Assembly (NCBI RefSeq): GCF_017599325.1
Contig: NZ_JAGFVM010000044.1
Coordinates: 62,001-126,000, forward strand
DNA from: Marinilactibacillus kalidii
GTDB taxonomy: Bacteria > Bacillota > Bacilli > Lactobacillales > Carnobacteriaceae_A
DNA: 64,000 bases
Reading direction: 5' to 3'
The notes beneath the pieces were generated by a model. The model was not told the origin of the DNA and searched no databases. It worked only from the letters and a program-made list of their open reading frames with translations. This document shows, one piece after another, positions 35,292 to 44,787 of the stretch (position 1 is the first letter of the stretch; each line of letters begins with the position of its first letter). Both the position numbers and the translations under genes were made by a program.

Positions 35292-35347
35292 AAGGTCTCA
35301 AGAAAGGCCAATCGTTTGGGACTTTCTTGAGACCTTGTTTGATTTTT
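35292..35347. terminator. Bidirectional hairpin terminator
   Basis: AAGGTCTCAAGAAAG pairs perfectly with CTTTCTTGAGACCTT, followed by TGTTTGATTTTTTT on the plus strand. The two flanking genes converge on it. Confidence 0.85.
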
Positions 35348-36004
35348 TTATAGATATTTTCGCTGCATCGCTCTAATCAGCCAAATACCAAATACATAAT
35401 TCCACAATGTCATGGTATATACAGATAAACGTTCAAAAACTGCGGGATAACCAAAATCATTCATGAGCAACATACCCAATGCAATCAAACCAAAAATGCC
35501 TAGTCCAATGGCCAATTTTCTTAGTCGTTTTTTTGTACTCGAATGATGCTTGTTTAAATAGATGCCAAATAAGATGAGTGTCAGGTTTCCGGCAGCAATC
35601 GCCATTCCCGCTCCAATCGTATGCATATTTGTATAATCGTAAGTTTCTCCCGGAAATAGACCAACTAAGACATTTCCTACTCCCTGAATCACTGCGACGA
35701 GTGAAACGAGTACGCGTGCTTTTTGTTGCAGTAATGGTGCAGCCAGTAGATAGGCACTCATTGAGAGTAGCCCATACAAAATAAATCCACTATTCATCAC
35801 ATATGCTAACGGAGAGTAAACCGCTCGTCCATCGATCATGAGTCGCTTCGCAACACCAAGATCACTGATGTAGTGATACGTGTAACCATAATCTGGATCT
35901 ACCCATGCATGTGCTGAAATAGCTTCAGTAGAAAGATAGATCGTGGAAGCTGCTATAAAGAATAAGGCAGCCGCCAGTAATCTTCTTGATTGATGTTTTT
36001 CCAT
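35348..36004 (-). CDS. DUF998 family membrane protein
   Basis: This 218-residue protein has six membrane helices and the DUF998 layout (YISDLG between helices 1 and 2, GNVLVGLFPGE after helix 4). ATG 36004 is used because AAAGGGG lies 7 bases upstream. It lies about 40 bases after the alpha/beta hydrolase gene on the same strand, so an operon is likely. Function unknown for the family. Confidence 0.8.
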   Translation of the reverse strand: MEKHQSRRLLAAALFFIAASTIYLSTEAISAHAWVDPDYGYTYHYISDLGVAKRLMIDGRAVYSPLAYVMNSGFILYGLLSMSAYLLAAPLLQQKARVLVSLVAVIQGVGNVLVGLFPGETYDYTNMHTIGAGMAIAAGNLTLILFGIYLNKHHSSTKKRLRKLAIGLGIFGLIALGMLLMNDFGYPAVFERLSVYTMTLWNYVFGIWLIRAMQRKYL

Positions 36005-36045
36005 TCTATGACCCCTTTGATTCAAGCTGTACATACTTGCGCATG

Positions 36046-36909
36046 TTACGCCTCTTGGATATAATCCAGCATAAGTTTGCTGACGTGCTCAGGCTGTTCG
36101 TGATGTACCCAATGTGTTGCATTGCCGAGTAAGATACCTTTACCATTGTCGCAATAATTCAGACTCTTATCTGCCAGTTCTTTTCCGAGAAACTGGTCCT
36201 TCGTACCCCAAATAATATACGTCGGGACAGAGATCCGTGCATCCGCATTAGAACGCATCAAGTTCCGACCATTTGCTCGATACCAGTTGATCATTGATTT
36301 CATGGCTTCTGGTTCAGACCAAGCTGTACGGTAAGCGTCCATGTCTTGTTCACTAAACGTCCCTTCTATACTACTCCCTTTTAAGGCATTCGATGCAATG
36401 TCCCAGTTGTCTCGACTAAATAACTTTTCAGGAAGTCCTCTCAACTGAAAGAATAGAATGTACGAACTCTTCAGCAACTGTGATGGTCGCTCCAACACAT
36501 GTTTACTCATTGCTGACAAATGAGGTGCATTTAAAATAATCATTTTTTGAATCAGTTCTGGGTGTTTTTCCGCTACTTTCCAGGAAACAATTCCACCCCA
36601 GTCGTGACCTACTAGTATGACTTTTTTTCGACCCGATTGTTTGATCAGGCCGACAACATCTTCTACCAAATGATCCATGTCGTATGCTTTAACCTCATCT
36701 GGTTTGTCACTACGGTTATACCCGCGCTGATCGGGTGCCCAAACACGATAACCTTGTTCTGATAAAGCCGCCATTTGATGATGCCATCCGTACCAGAATT
36801 CTGGAAATCCATGCAGCAATAATACGAGTTCTCCATCTTCGGGACCCTGTTGCGCAACATGAAGTCTGACGCCGTTCGTTTCTATATAAGTATGTTCGAT
36901 CGCATTCAT
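36046..36909 (-). CDS. Alpha/beta hydrolase, epoxide hydrolase/haloalkane dehalogenase-like
   Basis: This 287-residue enzyme has HGFPEFWYGWHHQ (oxyanion region), nucleophile elbow VGHDWGG in which the nucleophile is Asp as in epoxide hydrolases and dehalogenases, a cap domain (about residues 135-215) and the final His in THWVHHEQP. An ester intermediate on Asp is expected. ATG 36909 has GGAG 8 bases upstream; an in-frame GTG at 36915 is too close. The substrate could be an epoxide or halo-compound and is not determined. Confidence 0.8.
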   Translation of the reverse strand: MNAIEHTYIETNGVRLHVAQQGPEDGELVLLLHGFPEFWYGWHHQMAALSEQGYRVWAPDQRGYNRSDKPDEVKAYDMDHLVEDVVGLIKQSGRKKVILVGHDWGGIVSWKVAEKHPELIQKMIILNAPHLSAMSKHVLERPSQLLKSSYILFFQLRGLPEKLFSRDNWDIASNALKGSSIEGTFSEQDMDAYRTAWSEPEAMKSMINWYRANGRNLMRSNADARISVPTYIIWGTKDQFLGKELADKSLNYCDNGKGILLGNATHWVHHEQPEHVSKLMLDYIQEA

Positions 36910-37052
36910 ATCCACTTCTCCTTTAACTCATCCTCATTTATAGGCAGTCTACATTTCTCATCCACTATCGGTTCACACCGTTATTATATCCAAAATCATC
37001 AAAAATCCCCCACAAAACACTTTATCCTCAAGCCTTTTAGTGACTTTGATCC

Positions 37053-37628
37053 TTAATTTTTTTGAGAATCGGTCGGTGCATGTCCGATAATTTTTCGGAT
37101 GATCTCCGCAAGTTCCTGATGACTTTGTTTTTGTCCCGTTTCGTACCAGGTTTTAAAAGTACCGATGACGCCCCTAATCAAAAAAGCAGAAACTAAACGG
37201 TGATAAGCGGGTTCCACTTGTGGAAAGGCTGTCTGTAAAATATTCCTTGAATGATAATCTACCCAACCATCGATCCGAGACGAGAATGAACGACTTCCGT
37301 TCGGTCCTAATAAGATATAAATAATATCACATTCCTCGGAAAGACTTGAGAACAACACTTCAAGTAGTGGCGGGTGTTCTGAATCACCTTCAAGGTTATC
37401 ATCATACTGATCAAACATCTTCTCCAACTCTGTAAAGACATCATCTTCTAGCTCATAAAGCAATTCATAAATGTCTGAATAGTGGAAGTAAAACGTTCCA
37501 CGATTGATCTCTGCTTTTTCTGTTAACTCTTTTACTTTAACTTGATGTATTGATTTTTCTTTTAAAAAGTAAATAAGTGCTTCTTTCAAATGACGCTTGG
37601 TTTTCTGGACGCTACGGTTTTCTTTCAT
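37053..37628 (-). CDS. TetR family transcriptional regulator
   Basis: This 191-residue repressor has an N-terminal HTH (ELTEKAEINRGTFYFHYSDIYEL, about residues 29-52) and a TetR_C_7-like C-terminal domain of unknown ligand. It is divergent from the MMPL transporter gene with 153 bases between the start codons. Two mirrored copies of a 15-base sequence lie there, so it probably represses itself and the transporter pair. Confidence 0.85.
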   Translation of the reverse strand: MKENRSVQKTKRHLKEALIYFLKEKSIHQVKVKELTEKAEINRGTFYFHYSDIYELLYELEDDVFTELEKMFDQYDDNLEGDSEHPPLLEVLFSSLSEECDIIYILLGPNGSRSFSSRIDGWVDYHSRNILQTAFPQVEPAYHRLVSAFLIRGVIGTFKTWYETGQKQSHQELAEIIRKIIGHAPTDSQKN

Positions 37629-37662
37629 TTCTTTCTCCTTCTTTCAACACTTTTTCCTTATT

Positions 37663-37677
37663 TGTTGGAATTTGAAC
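37663..37677. promoter_or_regulatory. Candidate TetR operator, left copy
   Basis: TGTTGGAATTTGAAC reads on the plus strand 35 bases upstream of the TetR gene start. It is matched in inverted orientation by the copy at 37734-37748. Confidence 0.5.
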
Positions 37678-37733
37678 AGATGCCAAATGACTGTTTGTTG
37701 TACTTTACTGATGTGTATTTATAATTAACACTA

Positions 37734-37748
37734 GTTCAAATTTCAACA
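37734..37748. promoter_or_regulatory. Candidate TetR operator, right copy
   Basis: The reverse complement reads TGTTGAAATTTGAAC, differing by one base from the left copy. It lies 34 bases upstream of the MMPL start codon, so the two copies mirror each other across the divergent promoter region. Confidence 0.5.
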
Positions 37749-37781
37749 TTTGTCAAAATATCATGAAAGAAGTAGGTAGGC

Positions 37782-39869
37782 ATGAAGGAAGCATTATTTA
37801 GAGGTATCGTAAAATATAAGAAAATCATTATCACCGTGTTTAGCATCTTGGGGTTGATCTCCATCTTTTTAGCTAGATTCGTTGGTATCAATAACGACAT
37901 GGTGGATTACTTACCCAGTAGTTCCCCATCTACACAAGCGATTCACGTGATGGAAGATGAATTTCCACCACAACCTTCAGAAATTCGTGTGTTACTCCCC
38001 CCCTCTGATATCACAGGCGTCCTTGACGTCAAAGATGAGCTGGCTCAAGTAAGTGAAGTGACCGGCGTGGAGTGGCTTGACGATGAAGAGGATCTTGAAA
38101 AACCATTACCCTTAATGGATCAAGAGACGCTTGATAAATACTATCAAGATGATCAAGCACTATTATATATCTCAACTGAAATAACGGAACCCGAAAAACG
38201 AGACGAAATGATCGAAAGCATAGAAGCAATCGTAGGGACTGATGCACAAATGGATGGTCCACTCATTCAAGACTACGAACTGGATCAACATACAACGAAA
38301 GACTTATATACGACCATCAGTCTAGCAGTTGTCGTCGCCTTTTTCGTTTTACTTTTCACCACTTCTTCGTGGATCGAACCTTTATTGATTCTAGGAACAA
38401 TTGGTTTAGCCATTCTAATCAACAGTGGTTCAAATATCTTTTTAGGTGAAATTTCTTTTGTAACAAAAAATGCTTTTCCAATATTACAGCTAGGCGTTTC
38501 AATCGATTATTCTATTTTCCTTCTTCATCGCTATGAAGAATACCGCAAAGAAGGACTTGTTCAAGAAGAAGCCATGGTAAAAGCGCTGAAAAATTCATTG
38601 GGCTCTGTGCTCTCCAGTGGTTTGACGACTGTCATCGGTTTCGCAGCTTTAATCCTGATGAAATTCGGTATTGGTGCCGATATGGGAATCGTTTTGGCAA
38701 AAGGTGTCATCTTGAGTTTGCTTTCTGTCTTTATTTTCTTACCGGCTATGACACTTGTCTGTGCCGATATTTTAGAAAAAACAATGCACAAATCGTTTAT
38801 TCCTTCTTTAAACCCTTTAGCGCAATTCGTTTATAAAGTTCGTTATATCGTTGTTCCATTAATGGCCGTGGCGGCAATCGTCTTTTTCTTTGCCCAACGT
38901 CAAAATGACTTCTACTATGGAAATTCTAGATGGCTTCCAGAAGACAACACCGTCATGCAAGATAAACAAACGATTGAAGAAACCTTTGGACATAAAAACC
39001 AAATGGCCATTATGATTCCAAATGACAGCGAAGAAAAAGAAAAAGAAATGATTCAATCGCTGGAAGGATTAGCAGACGTTTCGGAAGTACAGGCTTATTC
39101 CAACGAAGTAGGCTGGGCTATCCCCATCCAATACGTCCCTGAAGATACGCGCGAGATGCTCCATTCAGAAGATTATACAAGAATGGCGCTTGAAACCTCT
39201 CTTCCAGCAGAAAGCCCTGAAACCTTTGAATTGATTGATACGATTCGAGACAAAGCGGGTGACTTATTCGGTGATGATTACTTACTAGCCGGCGATAGTG
39301 TATCTACGTATGATCTCAAAGATGTGATCAGTGCTGATCAGAAAATCGTCAATATCACTTCGATCATCGGCATTTTGATCGTTATTATGATTGCCTTTAA
39401 ATCTTTGATTCTACCAGCTTTGTTAGTCATCAGTATTCAAGCAGCCATCTGGATCAATTTAGGGTTACCTTATTTTAGAGGTAGTGCTTTATTCTATATC
39501 GCCTTTTTGATCCTCAGCTCTGTACAACTCGGTGCAACGGTTGATTATGCTGTTTTGCTTACTGACCGTTATCTAGAAGAACGCCATCTTCAACCGAAAA
39601 AAGAAGCGTTACTCGCTTCTATTGAAAAATCTGGGGAAAGCATTCTTGTCTCCGGCACTATTATGACCGCTGCCGGTTTCTTATTCGGCCTATTCAGTAC
39701 CAATCAAGTACCGGCTCAAATCGGCTATCTGCTAGCTCAAGGTACGATCTTATCTATGATCATTGTCTTCTTCGGCTTACCGATCTTGCTTTATATGACC
39801 GACCCTTTGATTGAAAAATTAACGTTAAAAACAACTTTTATACACAAGAAAGGACATCACTCATCATGA
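37782..39869 (+). CDS. MMPL/RND family transporter
   Basis: This 695-residue membrane protein has two repeats of six helices, each with a first helix followed by a large extracellular domain (about residues 40-165 and 375-515). The layout matches MMPL/YdfJ transporters of Gram-positives. Putative proton-relay residues fall in the SIDYSIFLLHRYEEY and TVDYAVLLTDRYLEE motifs (Asp-Tyr pair), which are conserved in the family. It probably exports a lipid or hydrophobic compound. The next gene overlaps it by 4 bases, so the two products work together. Confidence 0.85.
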   Translation: MKEALFRGIVKYKKIIITVFSILGLISIFLARFVGINNDMVDYLPSSSPSTQAIHVMEDEFPPQPSEIRVLLPPSDITGVLDVKDELAQVSEVTGVEWLDDEEDLEKPLPLMDQETLDKYYQDDQALLYISTEITEPEKRDEMIESIEAIVGTDAQMDGPLIQDYELDQHTTKDLYTTISLAVVVAFFVLLFTTSSWIEPLLILGTIGLAILINSGSNIFLGEISFVTKNAFPILQLGVSIDYSIFLLHRYEEYRKEGLVQEEAMVKALKNSLGSVLSSGLTTVIGFAALILMKFGIGADMGIVLAKGVILSLLSVFIFLPAMTLVCADILEKTMHKSFIPSLNPLAQFVYKVRYIVVPLMAVAAIVFFFAQRQNDFYYGNSRWLPEDNTVMQDKQTIEETFGHKNQMAIMIPNDSEEKEKEMIQSLEGLADVSEVQAYSNEVGWAIPIQYVPEDTREMLHSEDYTRMALETSLPAESPETFELIDTIRDKAGDLFGDDYLLAGDSVSTYDLKDVISADQKIVNITSIIGILIVIMIAFKSLILPALLVISIQAAIWINLGLPYFRGSALFYIAFLILSSVQLGATVDYAVLLTDRYLEERHLQPKKEALLASIEKSGESILVSGTIMTAAGFLFGLFSTNQVPAQIGYLLAQGTILSMIIVFFGLPILLYMTDPLIEKLTLKTTFIHKKGHHSS

Positions 39870-42235
39870 AAAAAACACTTATTGGATTAAGCTCACTGTA
39901 TTTAGCCATCGGTTCTGTGTCTTTTCCTGTCTATGCAGCAGAACCTGCTGACTTTTCTAAAGAAGAACTCGTCTATTCCACCATTGATTTGTCTGGAGAT
40001 TTAGAAGATCTGTATGTAACAAACTTATTTGAATTAAATCAAGCAGGTGACTTCCATGATTATGGTAACTATGATAACTTGCATCTATTAAATTCAGCTG
40101 ACTCATCATTAACTTACACGGCAGATGATGCACGCGTCCAAACAGACCAAAAACGCGTTTTCACGCAAGGAGAAATTGCAGACAAACAATTACCTTGGTC
40201 AGTAGCGTTTACGTATAAGCTAGATGGAAAAACGATTGATCCACATCAAGCAGCTGGTGAAAGTGGTCAGTTAGCTGTTGATGTTTCCATTACGCCAACT
40301 GATACAGAAAATGAGCAGTTAATGGACTTCTTTGATCATTATGTCCTTCAAGTCAGTACATCGATGGATCTAGACACACATTTTGATTTGAAAAGTGAAA
40401 ATGGCATTATCAGTACCTCTGGGAATCAACGACAAGTTCAATGGACTGTTCTGCCTGGGCAAGAAGAAGACCATTTATCTTTCACAGTAGAGACAAATCA
40501 ACTAGAAGAACTTGACTGGTCTATCACTGGTGCACCCCTAAGCTTATCACTGGGTGACGATTTATTTGATCTATCTAAATTCACAGATCCATTGGAAGAT
40601 TTGGAATCCGGTATCGCCAAAGTTGATGACGGTTCTCAAGATCTTTATGACGGTAGTGTGACCCTTAACAACGGGATCAGCCAACTACTAGGAGGTAGCC
40701 AAACCTTAGCTGATGGCACACAGACATTCGCAAGCAAAACCAAAGAGCTGTCTGACGGTACAAGCCAAGCCTATGAACGTTCAGAAGACTTGGAAGATGG
40801 TCTAAACACGTTAGATAAGGGGAGTCAAACTTTCGCGCAGTCTGCTGCACAACTAGCTGATGGTAGCCAAACGCTAGATAACAAAGCGGATACCTTCTTT
40901 ACTGGTTTAAGTGACTTAAATGAAGGTTTATCTGGATTGGATAGTGGTCTCGCTGAGATTGAAGCTGGCGTACAGCAACTAGACAGCAAATCTGGACAAC
41001 TAACGGACGGATCAGCTAGTATTTTGGAAGCACTACAGACATTAGATGCTAAAGTCAGTGAAATCAATCTAGCTTTCAATGATATTTCCAAATTGACAGA
41101 CGCTTCAAGTGCCATTGAATCTGGTATTTCTTCTATAAATGATGGCATCGGCGGAATTGATCAAAGCATCGGTCAGTATAAATCAACGCTTTCCAATGCG
41201 GGCTTATCTTCATCTGAACTTACCGCTCAGAACGCAAGCGCCCAAGAAAAGATCCAAGCACTTAAAAGTAATATCGAGACCTTACAACCGCTTGTAGACG
41301 AAGGCGTCGTTGATCAGTCAGTTGTTGATCAATTGACCGACTCTCTGAATCAAACAGCGCAACTATTGGCTGCGAACAACCAATATATTGCTGGTAGTGA
41401 AAAACTAGTTAATGGTATCCAATCTCAAGTCTCAACAGATGGTGCTTTGCGCAGTGGTAGTCAACAGTTACTTGACCAGTACCAAGCATTTAATGCATCA
41501 ATCCAAAAAGTGGTAACCGGTATCGCTACTTTGCCTGACGAATTGGCACCTCTACAATCAGCAGTCAGTGAACTAGCTAAACAGTATGCTTCTCTTGATC
41601 AAGGTATTCAAGATTATACAGCTGGCGTCGACAAACTATCCGATGGTATGGACTCAGTAACGAGCGCTAGTCGTCAGTTGACTAATGGCTCCACTCAACT
41701 AGTTGAAGGTGGGCAAGCCTTAGAATCCGGTATCTCTAAACTATCAAACGGATCCGCACGCTTGAATCAAGGGGCTTCTACATTATCACAAGGTATCAGC
41801 GAAGCACACAGCGGAACACGCTCATTTAGAGATGGTATCGGCACACTCAACAATGGTACGAATGCACTCTATGCTGGCTCCCTTTCCTTAGTAGACGGAA
41901 CAAATACACTAGCCAATGGTATCGACGAAGCCGAATCAGGTGCTACTTCCTTAGCAAATGGTGCAAATGATCTTTCGTATGGTACACAGACACTTCGAGA
42001 AGAAACGAGTGGCTTGCCAGGCAAAACTGAAGAAGAAATCAATGAGGCTCTCGAATCATTCACAAACGAAGATTACACTGTTCACTCTTTCGTAGATGAT
42101 CGCAATGACCAAGTTGAAAATGTTCAATTTGTCATTCAGTATCGTGCACAAGAAGATACTGAAGAAACCAAAACAACTGAACAACCTGAAGAGCATAAGA
42201 ACTTGTGGCAGCGATTCTTGGATCTATTCAGATAA
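39866..42235 (+). CDS. Secreted heptad-repeat protein with YhgE/Pip-like repeats
   Basis: This 789-residue protein has an N-terminal signal peptide ending near VYAAEP (residue 24). From about residue 245 to 705 it is built of many LxxGxxxLxxG/DGs repeats (for example DGSQDLYDGSVTLNNG and LANGANDLSYG), as in the extracellular part of YhgE/Pip proteins. These form long coiled coils. There is no clear C-terminal membrane helix; the end (NLWQRFLDLFR) looks amphipathic. It overlaps the MMPL gene by 4 bases. It may be an extracytoplasmic accessory subunit bridging transporter and cell wall, which is inference. Confidence 0.75.
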   Translation: MKKTLIGLSSLYLAIGSVSFPVYAAEPADFSKEELVYSTIDLSGDLEDLYVTNLFELNQAGDFHDYGNYDNLHLLNSADSSLTYTADDARVQTDQKRVFTQGEIADKQLPWSVAFTYKLDGKTIDPHQAAGESGQLAVDVSITPTDTENEQLMDFFDHYVLQVSTSMDLDTHFDLKSENGIISTSGNQRQVQWTVLPGQEEDHLSFTVETNQLEELDWSITGAPLSLSLGDDLFDLSKFTDPLEDLESGIAKVDDGSQDLYDGSVTLNNGISQLLGGSQTLADGTQTFASKTKELSDGTSQAYERSEDLEDGLNTLDKGSQTFAQSAAQLADGSQTLDNKADTFFTGLSDLNEGLSGLDSGLAEIEAGVQQLDSKSGQLTDGSASILEALQTLDAKVSEINLAFNDISKLTDASSAIESGISSINDGIGGIDQSIGQYKSTLSNAGLSSSELTAQNASAQEKIQALKSNIETLQPLVDEGVVDQSVVDQLTDSLNQTAQLLAANNQYIAGSEKLVNGIQSQVSTDGALRSGSQQLLDQYQAFNASIQKVVTGIATLPDELAPLQSAVSELAKQYASLDQGIQDYTAGVDKLSDGMDSVTSASRQLTNGSTQLVEGGQALESGISKLSNGSARLNQGASTLSQGISEAHSGTRSFRDGIGTLNNGTNALYAGSLSLVDGTNTLANGIDEAESGATSLANGANDLSYGTQTLREETSGLPGKTEEEINEALESFTNEDYTVHSFVDDRNDQVENVQFVIQYRAQEDTEETKTTEQPEEHKNLWQRFLDLFR

Positions 42236-42242
42236 CCAATCA

Positions 42243-42278
42243 AAAGAAAGCAGCGACGAAAACGTCGCTGCTTTCTTT
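42243..42278. terminator. Strong bidirectional terminator
   Basis: AAAGAAAGCAGCGACG and CGTCGCTGCTTTCTTT form a perfect 16-base stem with an AAAA loop. It lies between the heptad-repeat gene and the convergent binding-protein gene. Confidence 0.95.
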
Positions 42279-42290
42279 ATCTTTATTGTT

Positions 42291-43247
42291 TTATCTCTTA
42301 ATATAGCTGAAATCCGTTAACGCTTCATACGTATACGATTCTTCGATTTGATTTTTGTTGACTGTCCAGTCTATGATTGCTTCAAATTGCTCTTTATCTA
42401 CTGATTGCGCATAGGGATACGACGCTTCCTGACGATCTAAATAATCGCTCATCGCTTCCGGGAACGCGTACTCAGATAAGATAGCTGCATATTCACTAGC
42501 TTGATGTTCATTCATATAATCGATCGCTTTATTGTAGCCTTTATAAAAAGCAGATACATCTTGAGGACGTTCGGATAACAACGAGTCCATAAATTGAATG
42601 GCTCCACCATTTAACCCAGCAGCTTTTGAACTCCCTAATACCACTGCTCCTTGAGCAGCTAACATACTGGCTTGAGGTTCTGTGTAGACAGCAGCATCTA
42701 CTTCACCTGTCAGTAACGCCTCTGAACGTGTTGCAAATGAAGGTATATCCACAATTTCATAAGTTATATCTTCTTCATTAGCAAATTCATCCATAATATA
42801 TTCTAAGATAAAGTTCGGCACTAATGTTACTGTTTTTCCATCTAGTTCTTTTATTTCTTTTACGCCAGATTGTGGCGATGCCAGAATTTTAAAGTCTTCT
42901 AAAATACCAGAAGTAATCGTCATATCTGTACCGTTTTTCTTGAATGTCGCCTCTGTCATAACATCACTAATGGTTCCTTCAACTGCATGCGCTTGAATCG
43001 CTACGTTACGGTCATTAGGTGATGCAAAAGATTCAATTTCTACAACGGTTCCTTCTTCTTCAAAGTAGCCCTTTTCTTTAGCTAATATAATAGGAATCGC
43101 TGATTCAGACGGTAAAATACCAAACTTAATCGTTTCTCCCGAAACAGCTTGTTCCTCTTCGTTTTCTACTTGACTGGTTTGGTTCCCACAAGCTGCTAAA
43201 CTCATTGTCATTGTAGCAAAGACCATACCTATTGTAATTTTTTTCAT
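42291..43247 (-). CDS. ABC substrate-binding lipoprotein, NMT1/SsuA type
   Basis: This 318-residue lipoprotein has lipobox SLAACG (Cys20) and a two-lobe periplasmic-binding fold of the NMT1/THI5/SsuA type. The motif FGILPSESAIPIILAKEKGYFEEEG marks the first lobe and GEVDAAVYTEPQA the second. It should bind a small organic ligand such as a thiamine-precursor pyrimidine, sulfonate or nitrate-like anion; which one is unknown. The gene overlaps the deacetylase gene upstream by 4 bases. The ATPase and permease genes are divergently transcribed next door. Confidence 0.8.
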   Translation of the reverse strand: MKKITIGMVFATMTMSLAACGNQTSQVENEEEQAVSGETIKFGILPSESAIPIILAKEKGYFEEEGTVVEIESFASPNDRNVAIQAHAVEGTISDVMTEATFKKNGTDMTITSGILEDFKILASPQSGVKEIKELDGKTVTLVPNFILEYIMDEFANEEDITYEIVDIPSFATRSEALLTGEVDAAVYTEPQASMLAAQGAVVLGSSKAAGLNGGAIQFMDSLLSERPQDVSAFYKGYNKAIDYMNEHQASEYAAILSEYAFPEAMSDYLDRQEASYPYAQSVDKEQFEAIIDWTVNKNQIEESYTYEALTDFSYIKR

Positions 43248-43990
43248 ACTGTTTCTCCTAACTTTTCTCTGAATGCTGCTAACGACAAGCCTTCCGGGAT
43301 AACTTCCCGATGCAATTCAAGTGGGTTCGTTTTTTTTGTATTGATACCAGGAACCGTTGTAAAAGCTAATGTAAAACCAAGCTCAGTTAAGGTTTCTACA
43401 TTTTCCTTATTGTACAAACCAAATGGATAAGCGTAGACGTCCTTTTCCTGTACATAGTCATTACATTTATTGACATCTTCTATAAATGCCGCTTTCGATT
43501 CCCACATGATTCGGCTTCGTTCCCTTCCACTACGTTGATGAAAGTGGTAAGAATGGTTTGCGTACGTAAAGACGTCCTTCATTTGTTTTAATTCTGGGAA
43601 ACTCAATGTTTTTGATAGCGATTGCTCATAAGGTTGCGGATGATCAAATACCCAGCCAGCTGCTTCAAAAGAAACCGCAGGGATACCTTTATCCTTTAAA
43701 AATGGATAAGCATACTTCATTTGCGATTGAAAACAATCATCAAAAGTAATCAGTACGGCTTTTTTAGGTAGGTTAAAACTATTTTTATAATAATTTTTTA
43801 CTTCCTTAAGTGTTAAAAAATGATAGTGCTCTTGAATCAAATAGTTCATTTGTTCACAAAAACATTCGTAACTGTTGTATAACACTGTAGGTAATGCGTC
43901 TTCGTATCCATCTGCCACAGATATAGGTCTTGGTACTGATAGGATTTCTTCACACGGTAAAATTTCATGATATAAAAGTGTTGTAAACAT
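43244..43990 (-). CDS. Polysaccharide deacetylase family protein (NodB-like)
   Basis: This 248-residue protein has a NodB-type domain: catalytic/metal Asp pair in VLITFDDCFQ and metal-binding histidines in YANHSYHFH (family NHTYxxH). The C-terminal strand YAYPFGLYNKENV is the usual later motif. No signal peptide is seen, so the enzyme appears cytosolic, unusual for peptidoglycan deacetylases. It is co-transcribed with a substrate-binding protein, suggesting that it may act on the imported compound (N-deacetylation or deformylation). That link is inference. Confidence 0.8.
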   Translation of the reverse strand: MFTTLLYHEILPCEEILSVPRPISVADGYEDALPTVLYNSYECFCEQMNYLIQEHYHFLTLKEVKNYYKNSFNLPKKAVLITFDDCFQSQMKYAYPFLKDKGIPAVSFEAAGWVFDHPQPYEQSLSKTLSFPELKQMKDVFTYANHSYHFHQRSGRERSRIMWESKAAFIEDVNKCNDYVQEKDVYAYPFGLYNKENVETLTELGFTLAFTTVPGINTKKTNPLELHREVIPEGLSLAAFREKLGETV

Positions 43991-44076
43991 CTTAATATTC
44001 TCCTTCCGAACTTTTATATTATAGCATATTTGTGTATAATTACACTAACCGATTTAAGGAAAGGATCATTTATTGA

Positions 44077-44787
44077 ATGAGTATTCAATTGAAAAATGTA
44101 CATTTCGAATATGAAGATAACCTTCTATTTCACAATATCGACTTCACATTTAAAGAAAATACAATTTATACACTTCTGGGACCATCTGGAACTGGAAAAA
44201 GTACGCTTTTAGATTTATTAAAAAAGTCATCAGAACCTACTAATGGCGTAATTCAGTATCAACACTTATCGGTTACGGATATTGTAACTGTTTTTCAGAA
44301 GAATCAGCTTTTCCCATGGTCTACCGTCTCGGATACTTTGGAACTACCGTTGAAGATTACGAAATATCCCGTAAGTAAACGGACTAACAAAATAATGGCA
44401 TTGGCCGAAGAACTTTCTCTTGAAGATTTATTATCTAGAAAAATCCCCATGTTAAGTGGTGGGCAAGTACAGCGTGTAGCGATAGGGCAAGGTCTAGCTA
44501 TGCAGCCTAAAGTACTATTACTCGACGAGCCGACTTCTTCACTAGATCAAGAAGCAAAAGAAGAGATTCAAGAAATTTTGTTAAAAGAACAGAAAAAAAG
44601 AGGTCATATGATGATAGTCGTCACACACGACATTGAAGAAGCTGTCTACCTTGGACAAGAAATTCTCTTGCTTAAAGACCAACAGTTGCAGTTATTCCAT
44701 AATCCAACCACTCATCTTCATGATCGACGAAACGATGTGGCGTTTTATCAATTTTGTATCGAAATGAGAAAGCAGGTACGCACCTAA
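44077..44787 (+). CDS. ABC transporter ATP-binding protein (SsuB/TauB type)
   Basis: This 236-residue ATPase has Walker A GPSGTGKST (about residues 34-42), signature LSGGQVQRV, Walker B VLLLDEPTSSLD and H-loop VTHDIEEA. The Q-loop VFQKNQLFPW is of the SsuB/TauB/ThiZ-like group. GGAAAGG lies upstream. The permease ATG overlaps its stop as TAATG. With the divergent lipoprotein it forms one importer. Confidence 0.85.
   Translation: MSIQLKNVHFEYEDNLLFHNIDFTFKENTIYTLLGPSGTGKSTLLDLLKKSSEPTNGVIQYQHLSVTDIVTVFQKNQLFPWSTVSDTLELPLKITKYPVSKRTNKIMALAEELSLEDLLSRKIPMLSGGQVQRVAIGQGLAMQPKVLLLDEPTSSLDQEAKEEIQEILLKEQKKRGHMMIVVTHDIEEAVYLGQEILLLKDQQLQLFHNPTTHLHDRRNDVAFYQFCIEMRKQVRT

Noticed and set aside
38029-38262. 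Short antisense reading frames inside the MMPL and heptad-repeat genes (also near 40825-41148).
   Set aside because: They lie within well-supported coding regions, lack ribosome sites and give low-complexity sequence.
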